A stretch of 64,000 nt of DNA from Petaurus breviceps papuanus. Lineage: Eukaryota; Chordata; Mammalia; Diprotodontia; Petauridae. Location: contig JAMXIF010000051.1 of assembly GCA_028583685.1 (NCBI GenBank), forward strand, positions 46,770,358-46,834,357, read 5' to 3'. The position numbers and the translations under genes are program-made. This document shows positions 22,691 to 33,906 of the stretch, one piece after another (the first letter of the stretch is position 1; every line of letters starts with the position of its first letter). The notes beneath the pieces are model-generated. The model did no database searches. It saw only the letters and a list, made by a program, of their open reading frames with translations, and was not told where the DNA came from.

Positions 22691-23091
22691 GCCCTCCCCA
22701 GCTCTCTACATCTTCCCGACTGAAGCCAGCTTTCAACTATACTATACTATTGCTCATAGGGATATGACCTATTGTTTTTACTATATATGAGAAAAATAAT
22801 ATTGTACAATCCTATTATAAAATGCTCTTCATCTCCTTTTAATTTTCACATTCTGTGATGATTATGACAATGGGCTGTTGTAATTGCTGCTCTCTGTGAT
22901 TATAGATTACAAACTGATTTGAAAAGCAGAGGATAACAGGACTAAGAAGAAGGAAAGAAGTCTCATTGGAATGTCATGTTTTTGTCTTAAATGCCTTTTG
23001 TTGATGTGGAGACAAAGCTAATTAAACCAAGTTTCACAATCAGAAATGAGAAATTAATGAATCAAATATATAGCTTTCTATTTATATCTGC
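22691..23091. other. No gene or recognised repeat
   Basis: AT-rich unique sequence without notable frames. Confidence 0.45.
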
Positions 23092-23310
23092 TGGCTCAGT
23101 ATATTGAGAGCTAGGCCTGGAGTCAGCAAGATCTAACCTACTACTAACTGTGTGACCCTGGGCAAGTCATTTAATCCTGATTACTTCAGTTTCCTCAGCT
23201 GTAAAATGAACTGGAGAAGGAAATGGCAAAACCACTCCAGTATTTTTGCCAAGAAAACCCCAAAAGGGGTCACAGAGTTAGACACAACTGATAATGACTC
23301 AACAACAACA
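23092..23310 (+). mobile_element. CORE-SINE, long form
   Basis: 'ggcctggagtcagcaagatc', 'gtgaccctgggcaagtcatt', 'cactccagtatttttgccaa' and the terminus AACAACAACA. Confidence 0.92.
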
Positions 23311-23559
23311 ATTTGTATCTATCAGAATATAGGAAACTGCCATTAAATCCAGGAACACCAATGTTCGATTACTGACTCTGATGCACATTTGCTGTGAATC
23401 CTACCCTCTTTGTACCCCTACACAACTCTTGAAGCCTAGAAATAACAAATGATTTGACAATATACATCAGCAGAGCATTTATATACTGAGAGTTTTTATA
23501 TTGGAAAAAATAACAAGCATGAATATCCATTCTCTCCCCTTCTAAAAACCAGCTATATA

Positions 23560-23625
23560 TACAATATATGTATATGTAATATATATATACAATATATGTA
23601 TATGTAATATATATGCACATATATT
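23560..23625. repeat. AT-rich tandem repeat
   Basis: An approximately 35-base unit built from 'atacaatatatgtatatgta' is present about twice, within TA-rich sequence. Confidence 0.85.
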
Positions 23626-23639
23626 AAAGATATGTGAAA

Positions 23640-23944
23640 AGGATTGGAAAAATATTGGGCCTTATTAAAGAAATCTTTCATAAAGTTAACTTTATCAAAT
23701 ACTACTCACAACATTTAGGGTAGGACCCCAGTAACCGCTCGTGGGCACAGCATTCACCCAACTAAGCTGAGAAAGAGCATCCTCTCCAGAGGGCTGAATT
23801 CATCACCACCAGGTCACATTTCCAAAATCCACTAAAGGGGCATACAAGGTTAGATGATCTGTATTGGCAAAGTGAGTACAGCACCACTTGCATCAGTTCT
23901 GTTTTGTTTCCACAAATACCTAGAGATCGAATATATACGGTAAA
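23640..23944. other. No gene or recognised repeat
   Basis: Unique sequence. Nothing to report. Confidence 0.45.
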
Positions 23945-24090
23945 AAGACTGTTGGAGTCCCAACACCAGGGTTCAAATCCCTGCTCTGATACTTTCCACC
24001 TATATAATCTTGGGCAAATTAATCAGCCTTTCTGGGCCTCAGCTGCTTCATCTGTAATACGAGCATATTAAGGCTAGAAGGTCCCATTGT
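23945..24090 (+). repeat. MIR
   Basis: 'agggttcaaatccctgctct', 'taatcttgggcaaattaatc' and 'ggcctcagctgcttcatctg'. Confidence 0.85.
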
Positions 24091-24215
24091 ACAGATGATG
24101 AAATCTGAAACAGAGGGAAGGCAAGTGGCTTGCCTAGAGTCCCACAACTAGGAAGTGCCTAAACCAATACTTGAACCATCTTTCTCTCCCCAAGGTTCAC
24201 TGCCTCACAATACCT
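24091..24215 (-). repeat. MIR-type SINE, antisense
   Basis: 'tgtacagatgatgaaatctg' and 'gcctagagtcccacaactag'. Confidence 0.75.
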
Positions 24216-24321
24216 GTTGTCTTTGCTATTAGACATCTGGCTACTACCACTCCCACTTCTCCCAATTTTTTAAAACTTATTTTGTCTAAGTTTCATATTT
24301 ACTAATCTGTGTACATGGTCA

Positions 24322-24581
24322 TGGGGCAGCTAGGTAGCACAGTGGACAGAGTGCCACGCCTGAAGTCAGGAAGACTCATTTTCCTGAATTCAACTATGGC
24401 ATCCAACATTTACTAACTGGGTGACCCTGGGAAAGTCACTTAACCCTCTTTGCCTCAGTTTCCTCATCTGTAAAATTAGCTGGAGAAGGAAGTGGCAAAC
24501 CACGGCAGTATCTCTGGCAAGAAAACCACAAATGAGATCACAAGGAGTTGGACGTGACTGAAATCATTCGATAACAACAAG
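24322..24581 (+). mobile_element. CORE-SINE, long form, near full length
   Basis: Head 'atggggcagctaggtagcac', then 'gtgaccctgggaaagtcact', 'ttgcctcagtttcctcatct' and 'gaaggaagtggcaaaccacg', ending 'cgataacaacaag'. Confidence 0.94.
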
Positions 24582-24589
24582 TACAAGTT

Positions 24590-24738
24590 CATTGGATCAT
24601 AAAAAACAGATTTAAAGCCAGAAAGAACTCCAGTCTAACACTTCTTGTTTACAGAAATCAATGAACTTAAATGTCTTGCTCAAGACCAGAGAGCTCAGTG
24701 AAGGGTTTGAATCAAAGGTGGAATCCGAACTCAGGTTT
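24590..24738 (-). repeat. MIR-type SINE, antisense
   Basis: 'gtcttgctcaagaccagaga' and 'ggtggaatccgaactcaggt'. Confidence 0.7.
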
Positions 24739-24747
24739 TTTTTCTTG

Positions 24748-24890
24748 CCAATAGAATGTAATCTCCTTAAAGATGGGGATTATTTTCCTTTTCTTGCCTT
24801 TATACAGCTTTTGCAGTCTACCTAGTATGGGGTTGGTACAGAGTAAGTGATTAATAAATGCTTTGGTTGAATTGAATTGGACTGAATTCA
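24748..24890 (+). repeat. L2-type 3' tail
   Basis: 'agaatgtaatctccttaaag', 'ggtacagagtaagtgattaa' and 'taaatgctttggttgaattg'. Confidence 0.85.
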
Positions 24891-24954
24891 CAGTGATTAA
24901 ATTACAAATCACTCTGAAGGCAGACTACTCTCTCAGTACATTAAAGGGCAAATT

Positions 24955-25639
24955 CCCTTCTGAAGTTGAAACTGCACTTTGGAAGTAGAATTCCTTATTA
25001 ATCTTTGTGGAGACCTCTTGCCTGCCTTGTACCTGATGTCAAACTTGATGGCGGCCCAAAGCCAAAGCTTACCTGTCTTCTCAAGTTAATTAATGCAAGG
25101 GAGACTGACAGCTGGGTGGGAGGAAAAGCATGACTTCCCCTTCTCTGAGCTGAAACCAGAGGCTTTCACTTAAGAAATGGAAGGAGGGGAGTTAGAAGTG
25201 TCTGTCCAGGTGCAGATGGGATTTGGAGGCAGCTTGCTGGGTTAAAATGGTACTGAAGGTTTGTAATCCCTCCAAACAGAAGTTATCTTATACCTTTGAA
25301 AATGTCACTAAGCAATTATTAGGAGAATGTTGAAATGAATCAATATTCAATAATCAATATTCAAAACATTCCTTTCATGTAATTTCTTTCTCTGCTGATA
25401 TTTTTTGCTGTTAATAAATAAATAAGAAATTCCTTGACCTCTGGAGCAAGATACATGTCACCCTTTCTCCAAAGGCTCATTAATCAGGAATTAAAATCCC
25501 TGCAGTTCCAGCCATCCTCATTAAGAGCAAGGTCAGAACCAGAGTCATTAAGTGACCGAACCAAACCATGTCAGCCTAGGCCAGACACCATAGGGACAGG
25601 CATGATGCTTTTTGATATTCATAACTTAAAATAATCTGT
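24955..25639. other. No gene; candidate conserved non-coding block
   Basis: About 680 bases without a recognised transposon, with TTAATTAATGC (25086) and a repeated 'caatattcaa' motif (25340-25366). A 66-codon frame at 25434-25634 has no domain. Confidence 0.4.
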
Positions 25640-25798
25640 TCCTAGGAGAAAGGATCATAGGATAGAGCCAATCTAGTCTAGCCCACTCCCCATTTTACAG
25701 ATGAAGAAACAGAGGCAAAGAGAGAGGAAGTAACTTGCTCAGGGTCACACAGGAAGAATATGGCAGATCTGAGATATGAATAAAGGTGCTATAATTGC
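25640..25798 (-). repeat. MIR-type SINE, antisense
   Basis: 'cattttacagatgaagaaac' and 'cttgctcagggtcacacagg'. Confidence 0.88.
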
Positions 25799-25950
25799 TA
25801 TACAGCATGCTTTTCTACATCTGTGGATTATGATGGTGTCTGCACATACAACCTGGCTTGATAAAGCTGGGAGGTGAGGATGCAGTCTTAAAGTCACTGA
25901 ATATTTTAAAATAAACAATTTCATTAAATCCAGCTACTTTGGTTCAGACC

Positions 25951-26133
25951 GTATGTGTGTGTGAGAGAGTATGTGTGTGAGTGTGTATGTATGTGCACAC
26001 GTGTGAATGTGTGCACATGTGTGAGTATATGTGTATGTGAGTGTGTGTGCGAGTGTGAGTGTTTGTGTATGCAGGTGTGTGTGTGAGTGAATGTGTGTGT
26101 AAGTATGTGTGTGTAAGTATGTGTGTGTGTGTA
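25951..26133. repeat. Imperfect (TG)n microsatellite, compound
   Basis: Long GTGTGA/GTATGT alternation. The His/Thr-rich minus-strand frames across it are translation artefacts of the repeat. Confidence 0.96.
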
Positions 26134-26349
26134 GATTCATTTGAAAAGTATTTACAATGTGGAAGATGAATGAATTTCTTGAAGCCTAGAAAGAAGCAGT
26201 CTATCACTCCTAACATCTTAGCATTATGGGATTATTTGGGTTAGACAGATCCATAGTTAAATGTTGCTTCATTTATGATCATATCACAAAGAAAAGATAA
26301 ACATCACTATTACAGAAAGCTCACTTTTATTGATACAATTTTATATCCT

Positions 26350-26460
26350 GACAGGAGATCAAAGGATCACAGATTTAGAGCTGAATGGGGACCCTGGTGG
26401 CCGCTGAGTCCAGCCCCTTATCCTACCCATGAGGAAAAAAAGGCCCATAAAAGGTAAACG
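26350..26460 (-). repeat. MIR-type SINE fragment, antisense
   Basis: 'ggatcacagatttagagctg', 'ctgagtccagccccttatcc' and 'cccatgaggaaaaaaaggcc'. Confidence 0.6.
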
Positions 26461-26474
26461 ACTCAGCCAGACCT

Positions 26475-26965
26475 AAAGTCTTTAGTACGATCCATAGATT
26501 TTTAAAGCTCGAAGAAACCTTTGAAGGTTCAAGCCCCTAATTTTATAAAAGAGAAAACCAAGCTCTGAGAAGACAAAATAATTTGTTTAAAGTCACCCAC
26601 ATGGAGGAAGGAAAGAGGAGGGAACAAATATTTATCAAGTACCCACTATGTGCCAAGAACTATCTTAAACACTTTACAAATATTATCTTATTTGATCCCT
26701 CAACAACCCTGGGAGCTAGGTGCCATTATTATACTCATTTTATAGTTGATGGAAATTCAAGAAATTAGAGGTTAAGTGACTTGCCCATTCATCTATTGTC
26801 TGTGACCAGATTTGAACTCAGGTCTTTCTGACTCCCCGTTGATAGAATCCAATGTTCTATCCACTGTGCAACCTAGCTTCCTAAGTGACAGGCACAGGGT
26901 TTGAACTCAGGTCCTTTAACTTCAGAACTAAGAGCCTCTCATTGCACCACCACATATTACTATCA
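26475..26965 (-). repeat. MIR-type SINE, antisense, split by a younger SINE
   Basis: The first part (26475-26605) ends 'tttgtttaaagtcaccca'. The second part (26885-26965) resumes 'gtgacaggcacagggtttga'. The insert between them is another SINE. Confidence 0.7.
26615..26882 (-). mobile_element. CORE-SINE with MIR-like 3' part, antisense
   Basis: 'ccactatgtgccaagaacta', 'tttgatccctcaacaaccct' and 'gaggttaagtgacttgccca', then 'gttctatccactgtgcaacc', the complement of the tRNA-like head. Confidence 0.88.
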
Positions 26966-27444
26966 ACAGGACTTTTCACTTTTTTTTTTTTTTGGCCTTT
27001 TCATTTTCTGAATTTTTTTTTTTGTATTTACAAAATGTTGGAAATTTTAGATTCTGGATCAAATGTAATCTCTCCAAAGTGTCTCAATGAAACATGGATA
27101 TCTAATAGATTTGCTTTTAGAATTCTTCCATTACTATCAGTAGCAATTTGATACCTTTTGGGAAGCATGAAATGGGTCTCTTTTAAAAAAATAGAGGGAA
27201 TAAGTAACTTCATTACCCTAGAAGCTGAAAAATTGGGAAGCTACACATCAAATCCAGTCTCAGGTCCAATATACAGCTTCAAAAAAAATGAGAAACTGAA
27301 ATTCAGAGGCACAGTTAAGTGGATAAATTCTCTAAGAGTTAATGCAACTTGAAGCCTTCCCTGATTCTTAGCCCCCTCCCCTGGTGCCATCTTGCTCCTC
27401 CAGTCCCCCATAGTCTCTCTAAAAAGATACCGCTCTTAGGTACC
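26966..27444. other. No gene; T-rich runs then unique sequence
   Basis: Two T-runs (about 26981-26994 and 27014-27024), then short domain-free frames on both strands. Confidence 0.45.
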
Positions 27445-28375
27445 CCTGAAATATTTGAGGTGTCTGACCTCAGAGGCCATCCATCTAGTCCAATCTTTAC
27501 CTGGACAGGTACCTCCTTTACAATAGCTCTGATCCAACTGAACACATCCAGGCATGGGGAACTCACTACCTCCTGAATCAGCCAAGTTTCTTTTTTGACA
27601 GTTCAAATCATTAGGAGTTTTTTTTCAATAGAGTTGAAATCTGATTTTCTCTTGCTTCTCAAAACCCTGTCAATTGGCATTCATTTCTGTCCCAGAGAAT
27701 GTTCTTAAAATATTTGAAGGTAGCCATCATGACTTTATTAAGTAGATAGATAGATATAGATATACATATGTATAGTATATATGTATGTATTTATGTGTGT
27801 GTGTTTGCCAGCTAAACATTGACAATTATTTCCCTCATTTCTTGTGTCAGCTGATTTCCACTGCCTTTTGGTCACCTTCCTTTGAGCGTACTTCAGTTTC
27901 TCAATGTCTTCCCCAAAATGCAGCACCCAGAAGTGAACTGAGTGGTTTGACCAGAGTGGTTTGACCATGGCAGAGTAGAGAGGGAGTAATTATCTCCCTT
28001 GTTTTAGATATTACTACACTGGTAGAAATGGAGACTGAGATCTCAGCTTTTTTTTTTTTACCTCCATGTTACAAACTGAGTTCAAATAAAGCTTGCAATC
28101 CACTAAGACCCCAGGTCTTTTACGTATGAACTGTCAGTCGAATGAGATAAGATATATAAAGCACGTTGAAGACCTTAGAGTGCTATAGCAATAATTGCTC
28201 TTGGTGGTGGTAGTGGTGTTTTCTTGCCATAACTGAATTAGTGCAGTTGGTTTATTTTTCCATCCAAGTGTAGAACTTTACCTGGATTCCTATTAAATGT
28301 CAATTTGTTAAATTTGGCCCATTAAGCTAGCCTCTTGAGATCATTTTGAATCCTGATTCTTTCTGCACCCAGTCA
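27445..28375 (-). mobile_element. CR1/L3 LINE, antisense, long copy
   Basis: Plus-strand order: 'ggccatccatctagtccaat', 'atggggaactcactacctcc', 'gtacttcagtttctcaatgt', 'aatgcagcacccagaagtga', 'ttgcaatccactaagacccc' and 'aagtgtagaactttacctgg'. It is collinear with the copy at 14.4-15.3 kb. A TAGA/TATG microsatellite has grown inside it at 27743-27800. Confidence 0.86.
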
Positions 28376-28424
28376 GTGGTTAATAAAAATTCCCAGAATG
28401 AATGGGCAGATGCTTCATCTTCAT

Positions 28425-28490
28425 ACCCTTTAAAAGGCCCAGTCTAGTGCCTTGCATAGTGATAAATGTTGGATGAATGAGCAAGCCAAC
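28425..28490 (+). repeat. L2-type 3' tail, short
   Basis: 'gtgccttgcatagtgataaa' followed by TGTTGGATGAATGA. Confidence 0.65.
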
Positions 28491-28734
28491 AATCCATAGG
28501 GCCTTAGCCCACAGGCCATTGCCTCAGTATGTTGATTCAAAACCAGAGCCCTCACACAAAATTTGCAGAAGGATCCTCCTTCACTCTCCTAACCTTTCCT
28601 CAATTTCTTTCCCTAACACTAGGCCACTACAACTTGGATCTTTAAACCCTTCCCAGATTTGGTACCAGACTGAGGCATCACTGATCTCTGCCCCCTCCGA
28701 TTCTTTGTGACTATCCTTATGGGAACCTCACTCT
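28491..28734. other. Unique sequence, no gene
   Basis: A 77-codon frame (28477-28710) lacks a recognisable domain. Confidence 0.4.
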
Positions 28735-28868
28735 CAAAAATGAGGCAAGGATAATTCATTGACTTGCCCAGGGTCACTCAGCTAGTACCTGTCTGAGGCT
28801 GGATTGGAACTCAGGTCTTCCTGACTCCAGGCCTAGCACTCAATCCACTAAACCAACTAGCTGCCCAT
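28735..28868 (-). mobile_element. CORE-SINE head and core, antisense
   Basis: 'gacttgcccagggtcactca', 'ggaactcaggtcttcctgac' and 'ctcaatccactaaaccaact', ending AGCTGCCC, the complement of the head. Confidence 0.9.
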
Positions 28869-28884
28869 CAGTAGGTATGTTTGT

Positions 28885-29070
28885 GTGAATAAATAAATAT
28901 ATACACACACATAAATACGTGTATATATCACATCTACATGCATCTATACTAACATGTGTATATACATGTATACTTGTATATATACACCTATGCCCTTATA
29001 TGTGTATTTCTCATGCACACATGCATGTGCACATGTAATGTATGCATATCTATATACACACATATCCATG
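28885..29070. repeat. TA/CA-rich microsatellite cluster
   Basis: Alternating ATATACACAC and GTATATA stretches with ATGTGTATA variants. Confidence 0.9.
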
Positions 29071-30555
29071 GGGGTACTGGAGTTTGTTTTAACTGGCTCT
29101 CAGAAATTGATTGTTAAATTTTCATCATGGGCATCTATACCTTAAAAGTTGACCATGCTACATGTCAGGGCTCGTTTTATTATATTGTTGATTGTTTAAG
29201 AGATGGGGTAGAAAAATGTCATTAATGCAGAGTAGCCTTAAAATGGTATCATATTGGAATTTTTTCTGAGAACCCATTGTTAAACATGTACCAGCACAGC
29301 CCTCCCCCCTGAATATGTGGGGTGAGGGTGGGAGTGGGACAGACTACAGCAATAGAAAGTGAGTAGGGAACAGAATTTAAAAAGAAATGTAGAGTGGACT
29401 AGATTGCCTTCAGGAAACATAAGGCCCATTTAATGATAATAAGCTTCTCCTAGAAACCAAAGTCCACTGTTTTTAATGTCAGTATTCTGCTAGAGCATGG
29501 TCACGTGGCCAGATTACCACATTTTCCAGGACAGAGAATGAATGCCCCAGAAAAGGCAATGCAAAGTGTGGTCACAGATTTGAGTGGACCACACCATATA
29601 ATCAACAAGGAACTCCAAAGAACAAGAGTAAAAGATGTTATAAGCATGCACTGATAGGCACATATGGGTTAAGTCATATATATATGAGATCACAGATCCA
29701 TCTGAACACCCAAGTGTCTTCCAACAGCCTATCCTACTGCCAGCATACAGTAAGTGGTTAATAAATGTCTACCAGATGGGGTTTAATTGAATCTCCTAGT
29801 CTAGGAAACTAGAAGATCTGGTATACATGGGGAAAGAGTGCATTTTCTGTCTTTGGGCTTCTCTTTACTGATATGCTTCAGTGCCTTGAGATGGTCCATC
29901 TTTTCAAGTGAGGTATCGCAATATTAAATGTCATATATCACACAGATGCAGAAAGAAATAGCCATCAGAATGCCATTTTGCCCAGCCCTTTTATACCTTG
30001 GGTATGATGGATATAGCTAGCAGTGCTTCTACATTTAAGAAATATCTTTTGGGCTGTCAGTCACTTGTCTGAGGAGCTAACTTTTGCGGCGGAAAGGTTT
30101 TTTTTAATTAAAATGTTCAGTAGCTATGACTCTTGAATACAGTCAATTTAAAGTTCACACCATTTTCCCAAAGAAGAAAGACATTGAAGGAGCAGCCAAG
30201 CCATTCTCTCACGAATATGCCATCCTGCCGAGAAGGAAATTAGATACTGCTTTTCCAACAGTGGTGGGCCAGCTCTGATTAACCTAATAAATAGGGAACT
30301 TTTTCCTTCAGAACAAAATGTTTTAGCAGGCTATGAGTTAATGGGCAAGAAGGATGAAGGTAGTGACAATTACTACTCTTTCCATGGCTTATTAGGTGCA
30401 AATAACTCCTTTGGTCACTAGTGGCTTTGGTGTTGCAGGAGAGGAGAATTAGAAAGAAAATCTGGTTTTTGAATTTATCTTTTAAATTTTCTTGATGAGG
30501 ACAAATCACCAAAACTTGGACATTTTATATAATGACTTACTAGAGAGTCATTAGA
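29071..30555. other. No gene; mostly unique sequence with one L2 tail
   Basis: A short L2-like tail lies at 29725-29790 ('gccagcatacagtaagtggt'). The rest, notably 29160-29620 and 30030-30480, has no recognised repeat and only short frames. Confidence 0.45.
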
Positions 30556-30735
30556 GGAAAGAGGATAGAGAGCCAGGCTCAGACTAAGGAAGATCTAGAT
30601 TCAAATCTCACCTCTGATACATTGGGGGTCATGACCCTGGGCAAGCCATTTAACTTCTTGATGCCTCAAGCAACTCTCTAAGAATTTAATTTGGAGAGCA
30701 GATGCCAGTCTGCATTAGTAAAGAGAATTTCTTCT
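30556..30735 (+). repeat. MIR-type CORE-SINE
   Basis: 'agatctagattcaaatctca' and 'catgaccctgggcaagccat', followed by a diverged tail. Confidence 0.75.
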
Positions 30736-30809
30736 CTAAGGGTTGTCTAAGTCAATGAAATCATATATTTGATTTTCTTTTTAAATGAAGAATAATAACT
30801 CCCCCTCCC

Positions 30810-30900
30810 AATAAAAGCTAATCTCCTTGAAAGTGTGTACTATTGTTATTGTTGTGGTTGTGGTCTTTGAATCCTCAGCACCTAGGACAGCGCATCAAAA
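30810..30900 (+). repeat. L2-type 3' tail, truncated
   Basis: 'aagctaatctccttgaaagt' and 'gaatcctcagcacctaggac'. Confidence 0.7.
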
Positions 30901-30929
30901 AAAAAGCCTATGGCAAATTGAGAGATTTA

Positions 30930-31250
30930 AGAACTATGTCAATGAAACAACCAACTCTAAATCCAAAAGACATGATGAAGCAGGAAGTCCACCTCCTGAG
31001 AGAGGTGATGGATTTGAGATGCAGAATATAACATACACTTTGGACATAACCAACAAAGATTTTTGTTTTGCTTGACTATGCATATTTATCAAAAGGGATT
31101 TGTTTTTCTTCTCAGGGGAGGGGGAGAAGTGGGATATAATATAAATATAAGTGCTTATATATATATATATATATAATATGTAATATATAGATAAATATAA
31201 ATGCTTACTAATTATTAATTTAAAATAAAAATTGAAAAATTGAAATTTTG
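30930..31250 (+). mobile_element. L1 LINE extreme 3' end, sense
   Basis: 'gaagtccacctcctgagaga', 'ggtgatggatttgagatgca', 'tttttgttttgcttgactat' and 'gtttttcttctcaggggagg'. This is the same 3' UTR module seen at 39.1 kb and 54.4-54.7 kb. A (TA)n run has expanded at 31157-31176. Confidence 0.75.
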
Positions 31251-31329
31251 TTGAGATCAATGAAATTAACCTCCCTTCCCTAACCATTTTTCCATACAAC
31301 AACTTTATGAAATATCAGTTGAAAGTATG

Positions 31330-31440
31330 ATGCCTTCCCATTTCATAGATGTAGAACCTGAGGGTCAAGTGTATTGTGATATTGTGTCAGTATGAGAACC
31401 ACGGTTCTGACCCAGCCCTGGGGCCCATTGAGTTCGGCAC
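31330..31440 (-). repeat. MIR-type SINE, antisense, diverged
   Basis: 'cccatttcatagatgtagaa' and 'cctgagggtcaagtgtattg'. Confidence 0.5.
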
Positions 31441-31995
31441 CCCTTGCATCCATTCTGCTGACCCTTCAGGCAAGGCAGAAGCATTAAGCCAGGCAGGATG
31501 CTGCTACATTTCATAATAGCTTAACACATGATCAGTACCTAGTACACAAGTGAAGTGGGAAACTGGAGAATAACATTAAGCATTTTGTTACATTTCTGAG
31601 TGAAAAAATTAGGCTGCTATTTGACCATCATGAATGACTGAAAAAAAAATGAATTTTGTCTGTTTTAGAATGTTCCAGTAATAGGATTTGACAAATCCTG
31701 ACTAAAGATCCCAATGATGTCATAGCTACACCTCTATTCCAGGTTACTCTGAGCAAAAAGATCCAGTGAGTCTGGTGAAACAAATGCAATGTTTGTTTGT
31801 TTTTTAATATAGAGAAAATATAGTTTCAAATTTTAAGTAACCAAAACAATAATTTCATGAGTGATAGTTTGAATAGACTTTTTTTTTTGTTTGATTATTC
31901 TAAACATATAGAAAGAAATAGGGAGTGAATGGCCATTAGAACTGATCTCTTTCATTTTCATTTGAGTTCCTTTTCCTCCACAGGAGCAGTGCCCT
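31441..31995. other. No gene or recognised repeat
   Basis: AT-rich unique sequence without informative frames. Confidence 0.45.
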
Positions 31996-32150
31996 ACAGT
32001 GGGTAGTGAGCTGACCTCAAAGATAGGGTCCAGATCCTGGGTTCAGGTTCCAACTCTGAGAGATTCTGAGTACATTACCCTGACAAGTCATGTAACCTCT
32101 CACTGTTCTAGGGAATTATCTAAGGTTATAATTTTCAGGGAAGATCCTGA
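31996..32150 (+). repeat. MIR-type SINE, diverged
   Basis: 'gatcctgggttcaggttcca' and 'accctgacaagtcatgtaac'. Confidence 0.65.
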
Positions 32151-32284
32151 CTTCAGTTAGTAGAAATTTTCTTACCTTGGAGTACTCGATAACAATGAAA
32201 TCCCAGGGGCAGTCTCTGTTGAGTTCCTCTGCAGAGATAGACTACATTTAAATTTCTTAAGAATACCTTGGTGATAAGAGGGGC

Positions 32285-32440
32285 AGTCTATAACAGCGGT
32301 TAAAGCATTGGGCTTAGAATGAAGCAGACCTAGGTTTGAATTCTTTCTCTGGCACTTTGTAATATCTACCCCTGGACTAGTCACAATCTCTAATATGGAC
32401 TTCTCTAATAAGTTACAGATGTGCTACAATCTGTGTTGGG
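32285..32440 (+). repeat. MIR-type SINE, diverged
   Basis: 'gcagacctaggtttgaattc' and 'ctggactagtcacaatctct'. Confidence 0.6.
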
Positions 32441-32489
32441 TGAAGAGTTCCCTACAATAAGGAAACCATGACTAAGGGAAGTCCTTGAT

Positions 32490-32608
32490 AGATTCAAAGT
32501 CCTCATTCCATATCTACATGGCTAGAAAGATTCAGAGGTGAGATTCAAACTCAGATCTTCCTGATCCCAAGTTGAGAGCTCTCTTGACTGCACCAATCTA
32601 CCTCTTTG
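32490..32608 (-). repeat. MIR-type SINE fragment, antisense
   Basis: 'attcaaactcagatcttcct' and 'gagctctcttgactgcacca'. Confidence 0.6.
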
Positions 32609-32620
32609 TTACCAAGGCAT

Positions 32621-32791
32621 CTTTTTTTTGTGCTGCTTTTTTTTGGAGGGGGGAAGGCAGGACAATTGGGGTTAAGTGACTTGTCCAAGGTCACACAGGT
32701 AGTAAGTGTTAAGTGTCTGAGGCTGGATTTGAACTGAGGTCCTCCTGACTCCAGGCCGGTGCTCTATTCACTGCACCACCTAGCCACCCCT
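32621..32791 (-). mobile_element. Marsupial tRNA-headed CORE-SINE, short form, antisense, with target duplication
   Basis: 'ggggttaagtgacttgtcca', 'aggtcacacaggtagtaagt', 'ggtcctcctgactccaggcc' and 'caccacctagccacccc'. Flanked by the 12-base duplication TTACCAAGGCAT at 32609-32620 and 32792-32803, so both ends of the insertion are fixed. Confidence 0.96.
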
Positions 32792-32914
32792 TTACCAAGG
32801 CATTCTTAATAAATTCAGATCAACTGAACTTTGCAAAGCATCATCTGGTCTCAGAGCTAGAACTGGAAAGCCCCTCAGCATTCATCTATATCCATCATGT
32901 AGATAGTCAGGTGT

Positions 32915-33175
32915 CTCAGTATAAAGAGTATTCAACTTGCAGTCAGGAAAGCATGAGTGCAATCCCATCTCAGATGCTTACTGGCTATGTGGCATTAAGC
33001 AAGTCACTTAGCCTCAAGCCTATCTGCCTCAGTTTCTTCATCTGTTGCATGGGAATAATAAAAGCACCCATATCCTAGGATTATTGTGCATATCAAATGA
33101 GATAACACATATAAAATGATTTTAAAGTGCTCTCTAAGTACTAGCTATTATAATTATTAATATTCTATATTCACA
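32915..33175 (+). repeat. MIR, near full length
   Basis: 'catgagtgcaatcccatctc', 'gcctcagtttcttcatctgt', 'atcctaggattattgtgcat' and 'agtgctctctaagtactagc', ending TATTATAATTATTAAT. Confidence 0.9.
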
Positions 33176-33194
33176 TCTCTTAATAAGGGAATAC

Positions 33195-33365
33195 TTATAA
33201 TGCAATGCCATGGAAATAGCAGGGGGTTTGCAGGCAGAGGATCTGATGTTGAATCCCTATTCTACGATTTTCTACCTTTGTGACCTTTGGCATGGCACAG
33301 TCCCTTGAGACCTCCATTTTCAAAGGGAAGTGGTCAAACTAAATGTCCCTAGTAAATCTACTTCT
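33195..33365 (+). repeat. MIR-type CORE-SINE with L3-like tail
   Basis: 'ttgaatccctattctacgat', 'tttgtgacctttggcatggc' and the tail 'aaatgtccctagtaaatcta'. Confidence 0.7.
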
Positions 33366-33464
33366 TTTATTATATAATAAACATAAGTTTCCAGGACACA
33401 TTTTTCCCTTGCTCGTTTTAGTTTAAAAAATCATTTTTATTGATATTCTCTGTTACTTAAATCA

Positions 33465-33655
33465 CTATCTGATCCAATAAACATTTTTAAGATCCTATGA
33501 TGTGCCAGACACCACGTGAAGCACTGGGGATGCAATGAATAAAGATAATAAGGAAACTCCTGCCCTCAGCAAGCTTGCAATCTAAACAGGGAGACGACAA
33601 CGAAAAAAGGCAGGAAAGGAAGATGTAGGACACCGAGGATTACCCAGTGCTAGGA
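33465..33655 (-). repeat. L2/L3-type 3' region, antisense
   Basis: 'tatgatgtgccagacaccac', 'aagcactggggatgcaatga' and 'tcagcaagcttgcaatctaa', followed by CAGGGAGACGACAACG. Confidence 0.82.
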
Positions 33656-33657
33656 CG

Positions 33658-33906
33658 CGTTATTCCATCGAATTGAAACCAGGCAGGGAAGCAGATGAAG
33701 GTAAAGGGATCTGGGAGCCCACTATAGAGAAAGACATTGGGAGGAGTGGGGTGCTCTGCTTTCCAGCCCTCCAAACAGAGTAGAGAGAAGTCTGAGGGAG
33801 ATGAAGTCAAGCAAGGCTTGGGTTAACAGTTTGGTGGTAAGTTTAGAAGTGATGGGCTTGTCCTGGGAGAAGCATCTTATTTCATGGAGTTGAAACCAGG
33901 CAGGGC
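33658..33906. repeat. Pair of ~30-base direct repeats, 217-218 bases apart
   Basis: 'ttgaaaccaggcaggg' occurs in both copies (33673-33688 and 33890-33905). Each is preceded by TTATTCCAT or TTATTTCAT. The RTE element begins right after the second copy. Origin unknown. Confidence 0.7.

Noticed and set aside
25934-26216. His/Thr-rich frames
   Set aside because: Direct translation of a TG microsatellite.
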